This document shows, in pieces, positions 1 through 6,961 of a DNA stretch of 11,188 nucleotides (its first letter is position 1; each line of letters begins with the position of its first letter). Under the pieces are notes generated by a model that worked only from the letters and a program-made list of their open reading frames with translations, was not told the DNA's origin and searched no databases. Both the position numbers and the translations under genes were made by a program. Source of the stretch: Dehalococcoidia bacterium (GTDB lineage: Bacteria; Chloroflexota; Dehalococcoidia; UBA3495); NCBI GenBank assembly GCA_002730485.1, contig PCAH01000119.1, positions 1 to 11,188 of the forward strand, given 5' to 3'.

Positions 1-9
1 AGATACTAC

Positions 10-14
10 GGAGG
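10..14 (+). promoter_or_regulatory. Ribosome binding site of the hydroxyacid oxidase gene
   Basis: GGAGG lies six bases before the ATG at 21, an ideal Shine-Dalgarno spacing. It fixes the start of the first gene and shows that the gene is complete in the window although its promoter is not. Confidence 0.8.
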
Positions 15-20
15 ACCACC

Positions 21-1133
21 ATGCCCAACGACCCGGTGAATATCTATGAATACGAAGCAATAGCCAAAGACAAGATCGAAAGGGGTCACTACGATTTCAT
101 CGCCGGAGCCGCCACCGACGAGATCACTCTCCATCGGACCCGTGAGGTACTTGATTCTTTAGTAATGAAACCGCGCATGATGGTGGACGTGAGTCAGCGC
201 GATCTCAGTACCTCGGTGCTTGGCGAAAAAATCAGCTTTCCAGTGGTGCTGGCCCCCGCCGGTAACCACGGCGCCGCCCATCCCGACGCCGAGATCGCAA
301 CGGTCAAAGCCGCCGGGAAAGCGGGTACGGTGATGGCTCTTAGCTCCCACTCGGCCAGGACTCTCGAAGAGGTATCCGAGGCCGCTACCGGCCCCATCTG
401 GTTCCAACAATACTTCTTCAAAGACCCTGAACTGACCTTGGGGATGGCCGCCCGAGCTGAAGAAGCCGGATACACCGCCCTCTGCCTCACGTTGGACGCG
501 AAGATATCGCCCAAACGTGAACGCAATATGCGGAACAACTATGTTGGCCCGGTCTCGCCCAATTACGCCCAGTTGGACCTTGGCACCCACCACTGGCAGT
601 TCGCTGCCGATGCCCCCGCTGGAGCCATGGATATCCGAGACCAGGCAACGACGTGGAAAGACCTGGAGTGGCTAGCCAGCAAGACCAAACTGCCCTTGGT
701 CGTCAAGGGGATCATGACCGGAGAGGATGGCAGACTGGCCGCCGAATCCGGCGCCAAAGGGATGATCGTGTCCAACCACGGTACCCGCTATCTGGACACG
801 ACTTTCACGACCATCGAGGTCCTGCCAGAGGTGGTTGAACAGGTGGACGGCAAGGCTGAGGTCTACCTGGACGGCGGTATCCGACGTGGTTCGGACATCT
901 TCAAAGCCCTGGCCCTCGGAGCCCGTTCTGTGCTGATCGGCCGACCCCTCTTCTGGGGGCTAGCAGTGAACGGAGAGGACGGCCTCACCTCGGTGCTGGA
1001 GATGCTCCGCTCTGAACTGGATGCCACCATGGGCATCTGTGGCTGCCCCACAGTTGACGATATCAGCTTCGACTCTTTGGGCGGAATTTCGCCCCTCCAG
1101 CAGATGTTCAACAAAAGGGACGGCGGCCGTTAA
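21..1133 (+). CDS. FMN-dependent alpha-hydroxy-acid oxidizing protein
   Basis: A 370-residue TIM-barrel flavoenzyme of the glycolate oxidase / lactate oxidase / L-lactate dehydrogenase family, which oxidises a 2-hydroxy acid to a 2-keto acid using FMN. No signal peptide or membrane segment is seen, so it is probably cytoplasmic. Visible family features: the N-terminal YDFIAGAATDE block (Tyr24, substrate-binding in glycolate oxidase), LAPAG near residue 80, the WFQQYFFKD strand, LTLD followed by a basic KRER stretch, LPLVVKG near residue 230, the catalytic block SNHGTRYLD (Ser251-Asp259, with His253 as general base and Arg256 for the carboxylate), and the C-terminal phosphate-binding segments VYLDGGIRRG and ALGARSVLIGRPL. 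The catalytic block is unusual: relatives have G/A-R-Q-L where this has T-R-Y-L. It is the first gene of a four-gene co-directional set; the gap to the next gene is 50 bases. The substrate cannot be told from sequence alone. Confidence 0.9.
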   Translation: MPNDPVNIYEYEAIAKDKIERGHYDFIAGAATDEITLHRTREVLDSLVMKPRMMVDVSQRDLSTSVLGEKISFPVVLAPAGNHGAAHPDAEIATVKAAGKAGTVMALSSHSARTLEEVSEAATGPIWFQQYFFKDPELTLGMAARAEEAGYTALCLTLDAKISPKRERNMRNNYVGPVSPNYAQLDLGTHHWQFAADAPAGAMDIRDQATTWKDLEWLASKTKLPLVVKGIMTGEDGRLAAESGAKGMIVSNHGTRYLDTTFTTIEVLPEVVEQVDGKAEVYLDGGIRRGSDIFKALALGARSVLIGRPLFWGLAVNGEDGLTSVLEMLRSELDATMGICGCPTVDDISFDSLGGISPLQQMFNKRDGGR

Positions 1134-1183
1134 AGACCGCCAATCCCAACCTAAATTCCCGAATAACAAGGAGATCACCTGAT

Positions 1184-2059
1184 ATGCCTACAGTAGGTTC
1201 CGGCAAATACACCTATGAACTGATCGAGAACTGGGGCACTCTGCCCGCCGGCGACACCTTTGGTATGGTGAGCGCCCTGGCCGCCGACTCCCAAGGCCGC
1301 ATCTTTGCATTCCAGCGGAAGGAGCCGCCCGTTGTCATCTTCGACCGGGAAGGAAACCTCCTGGAATCCTGGGGCAACGGCTCATTTGAGTTCGCTCACG
1401 GTATCCACATCGCCAATGACATCGTCTATGTGACCGACCGCAATACCTCCGTCTGCATCATGTACACACTGGATGGCAAGCCCATTCAGATGCTGGGCCG
1501 CCACGGTGTCCATTCGGATACCGGCTGTGAGAATCCCGGTGACCTGGTGCCAAGGGCCGCCGGACCTTTCAACTCCCCCGCCGAACTGGTGCCTTCACCC
1601 TCCGGTGATCTCTACGTGGCTGACGGTTACCGGAACTCCCGGGTGCACCGGTTCTCCGAGAACGGCGAGCTAAAGAAGTCTTGGGGCGTCCCGGGCAAAG
1701 ACGCACCCAATGAGTTCCACCTACCCCACAGCCTGCTGGTAGATGGCGACAATGTCATCGTCTGTGACCGGGAGAACCACCGTATCCAGGTCTTTGGGCT
1801 GGACGGTGAATTCAAAGAGATCTGGGACGACATCAACCGCCCCATGGACATCTCCATGGACTCCGACGGCAACTACATGGTCAGCGAAGGCCAGAAAGAT
1901 GGGGCTTCATCACGCATAAGCATCCTGGACAAGAAGGGTGGCGTGCTTGCTCGGTGGGAATGCCGCGGCTCAGGTCACGGCAGCTGGATCGACTCCCATG
2001 GCGATATCTACCTGGGCGGAGTGCCTGACGGAATCGACAAGTACGTTCGCCAGAGTTAA
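1184..2059 (+). CDS. NHL-repeat six-bladed beta-propeller protein
   Basis: A 291-residue protein made almost entirely of NHL-type blades. Recurrent blocks of the form DxxGxxYVxDxxNxRVxxF are seen around residues 30-55, 70-95, 125-155, 175-205 and 215-240, for example GDLYVADGYRNSRVHRF and NVIVCDRENHRIQVFGLDGE. This is the fold of peptidyl-alpha-hydroxyglycine lyases, SMP-30/gluconolactonase-like lactonases and many uncharacterised scaffolds. No signal peptide is visible, so a cytoplasmic place is likely. AAGGAGA at 1168-1174 supports the ATG at 1184. Sitting 50 bases behind a hydroxyacid oxidase, it may be a lyase or lactonase acting in the same breakdown pathway, but this is inference. Several Asp/His-rich loops could bind metal. 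Confidence 0.8.
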   Translation: MPTVGSGKYTYELIENWGTLPAGDTFGMVSALAADSQGRIFAFQRKEPPVVIFDREGNLLESWGNGSFEFAHGIHIANDIVYVTDRNTSVCIMYTLDGKPIQMLGRHGVHSDTGCENPGDLVPRAAGPFNSPAELVPSPSGDLYVADGYRNSRVHRFSENGELKKSWGVPGKDAPNEFHLPHSLLVDGDNVIVCDRENHRIQVFGLDGEFKEIWDDINRPMDISMDSDGNYMVSEGQKDGASSRISILDKKGGVLARWECRGSGHGSWIDSHGDIYLGGVPDGIDKYVRQS

Positions 2060-2071
2060 CCCCTCTGGCGA
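2047..2071 (+). other. Stem-loop over the stop codon of the NHL-repeat gene
   Basis: Bases 2047-2055 pair with 2063-2071 (core CGCCAGA / TCTGGCG, nine base pairs, seven-base loop) and the hairpin contains the TAA stop. There is no T-run after it, so it is not a convincing intrinsic terminator. It could stabilise or segment the operon mRNA. Confidence 0.4.
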
Positions 2072-2115
2072 CCACCAAATCAGCCTGCCAAAGTATCTAT
2101 GATTCAAATTTCCAC

Positions 2116-2129
2116 GGAGGAAGACCATG
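2116..2129 (+). promoter_or_regulatory. Ribosome site and original ATG of the ester-cyclase gene
   Basis: GGAGG at 2116-2120 is followed after six bases by ATG at 2127-2129. This is the best translation start upstream of the SnoaL-like gene, but it opens frame MSEENKAIFRIS and stops at TAG 2163-2165, one frame away from the rest of the gene. It marks the true start and reveals the frameshift. Confidence 0.7.
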
Positions 2130-2539
2130 TCAGAAGAGAACAAGGCGATTTTCAGGATTTCGTAGAGGGGATGAATAACAAGGACGTCTCGTTTATTGAC
2201 CGGCTGGTCGACCCCAACTTTGTCGACCATGACCCTGCTCCAGGTCAGAAGCCTGGACTTCAAGGCCTAAAAGACCTGATGCAGATGTTCTTCGCGGCGT
2301 TTCCAGACATCCACGTAACCGTCAACCGGTTGGTTGCCGATGAAGACACCGTGGCTGGCGCGGTTACAACTGAAGGCACTCAGGATGGTGACTTCATGGG
2401 CATCCCAAAGTCCGGCAGGAAGATCTCCATGACCGAGTTACACATGATGCGCGTTGAAGGTGGGAAGATGGTCGAACACTGGGGGGTGGGCGACGGCATG
2501 GCCATGATGCAGCAACTGGGCGTGCTGGACCAGGAATAA
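2127..2539 (+). CDS. SnoaL-like ester cyclase with frameshifted N-terminus
   Basis: A small alpha+beta barrel protein of the SnoaL / NTF2-like superfamily. Members act on diverse small substrates, from polyketide ring closure to hydrolysis. Family marks: FVEGMNNKD followed by FIDRLVDPNFVDHDP at the front, AFPDIHVTVNRLVADEDTV in the middle, and SMTELHMMRVEGGKMVEHW at the end. Total length after repair is about 138 residues, normal for the family. The body is open from before 2099 to the TAA at 2539, but the only start with a good ribosome site (ATG 2127) is in another frame. Adding one base in the GG run near 2154 (CAGGATT to CAGGGATT) joins MSEENKAIFR directly to DFVEGMNNK, the expected family start. 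The alternative ATG at 2099 has no ribosome site and gives an atypical N-terminus. It is either a sequencing error in a G-run or a recent disabling mutation. Confidence 0.75.
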
Positions 2540-2546
2540 CCCTCAG

Positions 2547-2786
2547 ATGCCAGGGCCGAACACGCCAGCAGACAACAAATGGGGCGACTCGGAACCAGAG
2601 GTGCTCGAGCTCAAGAAAGTTCGAGAATCTCTGGTTGCGGAAGAATGGCGGGACGCCCGCATCTACCGCCACATCGATGAGTACAAGCTCGATTACACCC
2701 TCATCGCCACCAAGATCAATTCCGGTGAACTTCACTATTACGTGCCCCACACCGGCGTGTTCGAACCCCTAAACGTAAAGGGATAG
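2547..2786 (+). CDS. Small protein of unknown function (79 aa)
   Basis: Not recognised. A soluble, charged protein of 79 residues beginning MPGPNTPADNKWGD, with a predicted helix-rich middle (VLELKKVRESLVAEEWRD) and a C-terminal stretch rich in Tyr and His (ELHYYVPHTGVFEPL). There is no signal peptide, membrane segment or cysteine. It starts seven bases after the stop of the ester-cyclase gene; AGGA at 2532-2535 could serve as a ribosome site at a long spacing of 11. Tight coupling and the open frame argue that it is a real last gene of the operon, but coding status rests on position and composition only. Confidence 0.55.
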   Translation: MPGPNTPADNKWGDSEPEVLELKKVRESLVAEEWRDARIYRHIDEYKLDYTLIATKINSGELHYYVPHTGVFEPLNVKG

Positions 2787-3128
2787 CTAGCGGGTACCCT
2801 GTATTCAATGTCAAATTAGAAACGACCTCAATGTATCTTTTGATTGGGTCTATGCTCACCAAATCAACCGTCTGAATTGCCCCCAATGGATCGTCCCAGT
2901 AGTTTGGTTCCCATTCCTTTTGAATCTGCTGCCTCGATGTCTTAGTAGAATCCAATCTAAGGTTGACAAAACCGCCTTGACAGTGAGATCGATGTGGGTT
3001 GAGTATTGCATCCTCGGTATCGCATCAGAATAAACTTCGAGCTGATATTTAATGGTTAAACAGGGGAAATCAAAGATCTGGATATTCGACAAGGGACGGC
3101 CATCGCTGGCACTGAGGCGCCTGATCTG
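2787..3128. other. Gene-poor AT-richer stretch before the decayed methyltransferase
   Basis: No convincing gene. Open frames on the minus strand (2716-2955 and 2856-3092) show no family marks and no good starts. TTGACA occurs twice, at 2963-2968 and 2977-2982, without a good -10 partner at the right spacing. The 10-base word TGGTTAAACA occurs at 3053-3062 and again at 3135-3144. Base composition is visibly more AT-rich than in the flanking operons, which fits horizontally acquired, decaying DNA. Confidence 0.5.
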
Positions 3129-3623
3129 GAACCTTGGTTAAACAAAATAAAGCAAGGCGATTGCGTAGAGTTGTTGGATTCGATGCCTCCTCGGTCAATC
3201 GATTTGATGGTGACCAGCCCGCCGTACAACATCAAAAACAGCACAGGGAACGGGTTAAAAGATGGCAGGGGCGGCAAGTGGTCCAACGCTGGCCTGATTG
3301 ATGGGTACGATACTCACAACGATTCAATGCCCCATGAGGAATATGTCGCCTGGCAGCGGAATTGCCTATCAGCAATGATGCGTGTCCTGAAAGACGACGG
3401 AGCGATTTTCTACAACCACAAGTGGAGAATCCAAGGCGGTCTGATCCAGGATCGCCAGGATATAGTCGCCGACTTTCCAGTCCGCCAGATCATTATTTGG
3501 CAGCGAGCGGGAGGGATCAATTTCAACCCAGGTTATTTCCTCCCAACCAAGGGCGAACCGTCTGGTATGAATCGGCCGAAGCCTTCAGGGAAGTTCGGAG
3601 CACTGGACTTATCCGCGCTCTAG
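3129..3623 (+). pseudogene. Truncated TSPPYN DNA methyltransferase (probable N4-cytosine type)
   Basis: The frame open from 3060 carries the front half of an S-adenosylmethionine-dependent DNA methyltransferase. The conserved start LNKIKQGDCVELLDSM (from 3138) leads to catalytic motif IV TSPPYN at 3213-3230, then NSTGNGLKDGRGGKW, PHEEYVAWQRNCLSAMMRVL, GAIFYNHKWRIQGGL and VRQIIIWQRAGGINFNPGYF. After FLPT (ending 3548) similarity stops and the frame runs through 25 unrelated residues to TAG at 3623. In this permuted class the cofactor-binding DPFxGSGTT motif lies near the C-terminus. It is absent, so the product cannot be an active enzyme. No ATG with a ribosome site precedes the conserved part; the first in-frame ATG (3183) is already inside it. 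SPPY rather than DPPY favours N4-cytosine methylation. The sequence beyond the break matches a restriction enzyme in another frame. Confidence 0.8.
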
Positions 3624-3760
3624 TAGACGGAACGGTATGCATTGATTTTGATGCATACCTCCGAGAGTCAGGGGGCATCAGGGATCACGGAACAAAATTC
3701 CGGATAAAATCAGAAAATTTGAGTAATCTCTACACGGAATACGAAGCCATTTCCATCTGA
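3551..3760 (+). pseudogene. C-terminal remnant of a restriction endonuclease, MvaI/BcnI-like
   Basis: In the frame two bases on from the methyltransferase, about 69 codons from 3551 to the TGA at 3760 read as the tail of a restriction enzyme: VWYESAEAFREVRSTGLI, then GTVCIDFDAYLRESGGIRDHG, then TKFRIKSENLSNLYTEYEAI. The combination of an acidic DFDAY strand, an RDHGTKFRI block and a closing LxxLY helix resembles the end of MvaI/BcnI-family endonucleases; this is from memory, not a search. These enzymes are usually paired with N4-cytosine methyltransferases, which agrees with the SPPY motif just upstream. There is no own start codon or ribosome site, and the N-terminal catalytic part is missing. 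Deletion of the methyltransferase tail plus the endonuclease front would explain the arrangement. Confidence 0.6.
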
Positions 3761-3774
3761 GGGCTAAAATCGAG

Positions 3775-3826
3775 GTCAGCAAGAGAAAAGCCCCGGCGAA
3801 ATCGCAGGGGCTTTTCTCTTGCTGAC
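3775..3826. terminator. Bidirectional intrinsic terminator with perfect 20-bp stem
   Basis: Bases 3775-3794 are exactly complementary to 3807-3826. The arms contain AAGAGAAAAGCCCC and its complement, and the 12-base loop can fold further (GCGA / TCGC). Each arm carries an A-run facing a T-run. It lies between two convergent transcription units, the restriction-modification remnant and the MFS gene, so it can stop transcription from both sides. Confidence 0.85.
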
Positions 3827-3838
3827 TGCGTTTCGCGT

Positions 3839-5335
3839 TTAATCGTCGGCGGCGGCGGGGCTGGCCTGGTCTGCAGACCGGTCTTTGGCCGGGTCATATG
3901 GCCTATGGAAGGCTGCGATAATCGCGCCCGCAATCATGATGCCCACCACCGTCAATGCAGCGGTCTGGAAACCCTTCATGTAGAAGTCCTGCGACTCACT
4001 GGCAACCATGAAGGCGATGCCTGTGGGCAGTACCATGGCCATGATTATCGACGAAAGAGTAGCCCCGGTGGCGTGCCCCAAATCCCTGGTGGTCTCCAAC
4101 ATCCCAGAAGCGAACCCCCGGTGTTCTGTGGGCAATGCACTCATCACCGTGGCATTGTTCACCGTATTGAAGACGTTGGTTCCGAAGGATATCGGCAGCA
4201 GCAACAACGGCAGCAACCAGAAGTTAACCTTGGCCGCGAATAACGCCAGCAAGATAAACCCGACCGCTATCGAAACCATGCAGAAGGTCCGCAGCAATTT
4301 GGGACTGTACTTGTCATGGATGCTGCCCGCGATGGCCGGTAGCCAGATGCCAAACGACTGATGCGGGATCAAGATTGCAGTCACAAATATGGGCGACTTG
4401 CCCAGACCGTTCTCGATCATGATCGGTATCAAGACCATGGTGGCCAGCATCGATAGATGGAACGCGACATTGGACACCAGAGACAGGGTGAAGTACTTGT
4501 GTCTGAAATGCCTGAAGTCTACAAACGGTTGGGGAATCCGCCGCTCCACAAAGATGAACACCACCAGAAGCACCACAAAGAGAGCATGCATCGGCAGGTG
4601 ATAGCTCAGTGCGTCACTGGAGGTGAATGACTCTCCGCCGCCGTGGACGTGCATCCCTGAGAGCAGGAAGACGACCGCTGAAGCAATCAGCAGACCGGCT
4701 CCGATGAAATCGATGGAGACCGGAGTCTTGGGGAGAGCTTCCACATTTCTTCGGAAGACTGGCATGCTCGTCCAGAGGACCAACAGGCCGATGGGGAGCA
4801 TGGTCAGGAACACCAAACGCCAGCTTACGAACTCCAGGAATAAGCCAAAGATCGCGATTCCGATCAACGTACCCATTCTGGAACCGGATATCGGGAAGGC
4901 GTAGGCCCGGCCGCGTTCCTCTGGCGTAAAGGCAAAGGCCAACATGGCGTTGCCGTTTCCGTGGATCAGCCCGGCTCCCAGGCCCTGTACCCCTCTAAAC
5001 ACGATGACCCAGAACAGGGTCTGTGACGAGGCAATCGCGATCGCGCCCACGGTGATGATGATCGCGCCGAAGAAGAATATCTTTGGGTGACCGTATTTGT
5101 CACCCATCCTGGCCCCCAGCAGAACGGTGCTTCCGAGAACCAATAGGTTCAGGATAACGATCCAGGAAGCTTCTTCCAGACTGGTTCCAAAGCTGCGGGC
5201 CATGCTGGGCAAGGCCAACGTCACGGGCAAGCTGGATAGCTGCACCAATAACTGGCCACCGGTGATGGCCGTCAACACCTGCCGACGCTCGGGCGTGCTA
5301 ACGACTTCTTTGTAGTTGGAGATTATTCCTAACAC
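3839..5335 (-). CDS. MFS transporter, DHA2 (EmrB/QacA)-like
   Basis: A 498-residue polytopic membrane protein with roughly 12-14 hydrophobic segments, a length typical of 14-helix drug:proton antiporters. Visible marks: a short cytoplasmic N-terminus (TPERRQV), motif A as GARMGDKYGHPK (residues 74-85), the motif-B-like FRGVQGLGAG (113-122), the inter-helix RGRAYAF, and the DHA2-like SWRLVF at 171-176. The antiporter motif C is not canonical: residues 151-164 read GSRMGTLIGIAIFG with no GP pair. The tail is acidic and Ala-rich (SADQASPAAADD). The start is GTG at 5335, the first realistic start after an in-frame TGA at 5357-5359; no strong ribosome site is visible. It is transcribed divergently from the LLM oxidoreductase, so export of a substrate or product of that enzyme is possible but unproven. 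Confidence 0.88.
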   Translation of the reverse strand: MLGIISNYKEVVSTPERRQVLTAITGGQLLVQLSSLPVTLALPSMARSFGTSLEEASWIVILNLLVLGSTVLLGARMGDKYGHPKIFFFGAIIITVGAIAIASSQTLFWVIVFRGVQGLGAGLIHGNGNAMLAFAFTPEERGRAYAFPISGSRMGTLIGIAIFGLFLEFVSWRLVFLTMLPIGLLVLWTSMPVFRRNVEALPKTPVSIDFIGAGLLIASAVVFLLSGMHVHGGGESFTSSDALSYHLPMHALFVVLLVVFIFVERRIPQPFVDFRHFRHKYFTLSLVSNVAFHLSMLATMVLIPIMIENGLGKSPIFVTAILIPHQSFGIWLPAIAGSIHDKYSPKLLRTFCMVSIAVGFILLALFAAKVNFWLLPLLLLPISFGTNVFNTVNNATVMSALPTEHRGFASGMLETTRDLGHATGATLSSIIMAMVLPTGIAFMVASESQDFYMKGFQTAALTVVGIMIAGAIIAAFHRPYDPAKDRSADQASPAAADD

Positions 5336-5531
5336 AAGATCACTGCGAAAGATTCTTCAAATTGCCGAGGGGAACGGTTCTGTGGCACCCAAAGGACACC
5401 TAATAGCACGACTTCACAATCTATCACCGAGTTTGATGACGTGCTACCCCAGGTATCAAGATATTACTTTCAATTACACCCAGATAGATGCAAAACTGTT
5501 TGAAATAGGTTCATCTACCTGGCCATCCAAT

Positions 5532-5559
5532 TTGACACTCCACCTACCCCGACTAGAAT
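5532..5559 (+). promoter_or_regulatory. Sigma70-type promoter of the LLM oxidoreductase gene
   Basis: A perfect -35 box TTGACA (5532-5537) and a -10 box TAGAAT (5554-5559, one mismatch) are separated by 16 bases. Transcription should start near 5566, leaving a leader of about 70 bases before the ATG at 5636. The rest of the 300-base divergent region (5336-5531) holds no gene. It has a loose 7-base inverted repeat TAGCACG (5404-5410) / CGTGCTA (5440-5446), a weak operator candidate. Confidence 0.65.
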
Positions 5560-5635
5560 AGTGGGGCAAACAACGGCTTGAATCGGCTTCAAAAACCGAC
5601 CACCAAACACTTCTGGAACCAAACGGGAGACAAAC

Positions 5636-6811
5636 ATGATTACCAAATTCGGGTCGCTCTATGCGGGACACGTTGACCTGGAAGACATCGGATTCGACGC
5701 CACGCCGGTAAATGATCGGTGGTTATCCGACGAAAGACTTGCCTCCGTCTTCCCCAAGGCTGAGGCCATCGCCATCAGGATGGACGAGTTGGGTTTCGAC
5801 ACTTTCTGGGCCGCCGAACATCACTTCCAGCGTGAAGGCTACGAATGCATCCCCAACCTGCTGATGATGTACGTCCACCTGGCCCACCTGACCAAGACCC
5901 TTAAGTTTGGCTGCGGGTTCAACGTCAATCCAATGTGGCATCCACTGCGATTGGCGGAAGACTATGCCACCGCCGACATACTCACCAAGGGCCGCGTAAT
6001 TTTCGGCGTGGGCCGAGGTTATCACTCGAGAGAGATCGACACCTTTGGCGTGCCAAGCACACTGACTGACAGTGATACCAACCGCGAGGTCTTTGAAGAG
6101 CAGGTTGAGATCATGATGAAGGCATTCAATGAGGAGTCTTTCTCCCATGATGGCAAGCATTACAAGCTGCCACCAGAAGTGCCTTACCGTGGTTACACCC
6201 TAAAGGAATTGACCCTGGTACCCCGCCCATTGACTACGCCGGTAGAGACCTATCAGCCTCTAGTCAGCGCTAGCCAGCATGCCATGGATTTCATGGCGAA
6301 ACACGGCATCAAAGGAATCATCGGCGGTGGGGCGGCCACCGGAGGTGCATCCGACGATGTGGTCAAACGGTGGCAGGAAACCCTGGCCAAACATGGCAAG
6401 GAGACCGAATTGGGCGGCGATCTCATCATAGGAATAGCGACTTTCATTGACGACACGGAAGAAAAAGCCATCGGCCAGGCCAAGAAGTACTTCGAAGAAA
6501 ACATGAAGATGTTTGCGCCTCTGGGCTTTGTCCGCGGTCTCTCAGAAGAGCAACTCACCGCTCTGGGCCGCGGCTCTGAAGCAAGGTCAGCTGGCCTGCC
6601 CACCATGGAAGACGCCGTCAAGGCTGGAGCCTGGATCGTCGGCCCGCCGGAACGGGTCACCGAGCGACTCATGGAGCTTCAGGACCGTTACCCCGGCCTG
6701 GAAGAAATGAACGTGGGCGCTTCCGTGATGAGCACCGAGCAGTCCGTCGTCTTGGATCAGCTAGACCTGTTCGGCAATGAGGTCATGCCAACATTTAAGA
6801 ATCAAAAGTAA
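5636..6811 (+). CDS. LLM-class flavin-dependent oxidoreductase
   Basis: A 391-residue protein of the bacterial luciferase-like (LLM) superfamily: TIM-barrel enzymes that use reduced FMN or F420 for monooxygenation or hydride transfer. Family marks: the N-terminal strand KFGSLYAG, the block TFWAAEHHF with Glu61-His62-His63, HLTKTLKFGCGFNVNPMWHPLRLAEDYATAD, then ITS-equivalent KGRVIFGVGRGYHSREIDTFGV, and the C-terminal segment AGAWIVGPPERVTERLMEL that closes the cofactor site. GGGAGA at 5625-5630 lies five bases before the ATG. It ends in tandem TAA TAA. It stands alone, with its own promoter, opposite an MFS transporter. LLM paralogues are numerous in some Chloroflexota and Actinobacteria; the substrate (often a ketone, alkane, sulfonate or other small organic) cannot be inferred. 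FMN versus F420 use is also undecided. Confidence 0.88.
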   Translation: MITKFGSLYAGHVDLEDIGFDATPVNDRWLSDERLASVFPKAEAIAIRMDELGFDTFWAAEHHFQREGYECIPNLLMMYVHLAHLTKTLKFGCGFNVNPMWHPLRLAEDYATADILTKGRVIFGVGRGYHSREIDTFGVPSTLTDSDTNREVFEEQVEIMMKAFNEESFSHDGKHYKLPPEVPYRGYTLKELTLVPRPLTTPVETYQPLVSASQHAMDFMAKHGIKGIIGGGAATGGASDDVVKRWQETLAKHGKETELGGDLIIGIATFIDDTEEKAIGQAKKYFEENMKMFAPLGFVRGLSEEQLTALGRGSEARSAGLPTMEDAVKAGAWIVGPPERVTERLMELQDRYPGLEEMNVGASVMSTEQSVVLDQLDLFGNEVMPTFKNQK

Positions 6812-6947
6812 TAACCTCAGGACAAGAACCGGAAATAATAGTCCCGCGTCTTTCCAGAAGCCGTTGATGTATCCTTGTTCCTAAGAAAAGTTGATTAGAA
6901 AGATTAACCACGGCAATAACCTAGCCCAAATTCACCGAAACTCTCAC

Positions 6948-6953
6948 GGAGGA
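6948..6953 (+). promoter_or_regulatory. Ribosome binding site that fixes the selD start
   Basis: GGAGGA lies eight bases before ATG 6962. This shows that translation starts upstream of the in-frame TGA at 7010-7012, so that TGA is read as selenocysteine and not as an upstream stop. The next in-frame ATG (7064) has no comparable site. Confidence 0.8.
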
Positions 6954-6961
6954 AATTCCGG

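Noticed and set aside
2147..2165. Programmed -1 frameshift site in the ester-cyclase gene
   Set aside because: The overlap lacks an X-XXY-YYZ slippery heptamer in the right frame and no strong downstream structure was seen; a missing base is simpler.
2716..3092. Two overlapping minus-strand frames between the operon and the methyltransferase
   Set aside because: No recognisable motif, no ribosome site, and one overlaps the 79-residue gene; treated as non-coding.
4008..4361. Plus-strand open frame of 117 codons
   Set aside because: Shadow of the MFS gene, whose membrane motifs on the minus strand are clear.
6253..6672. Minus-strand open frame of 139 codons
   Set aside because: Antisense shadow of the LLM oxidoreductase, with no family marks.
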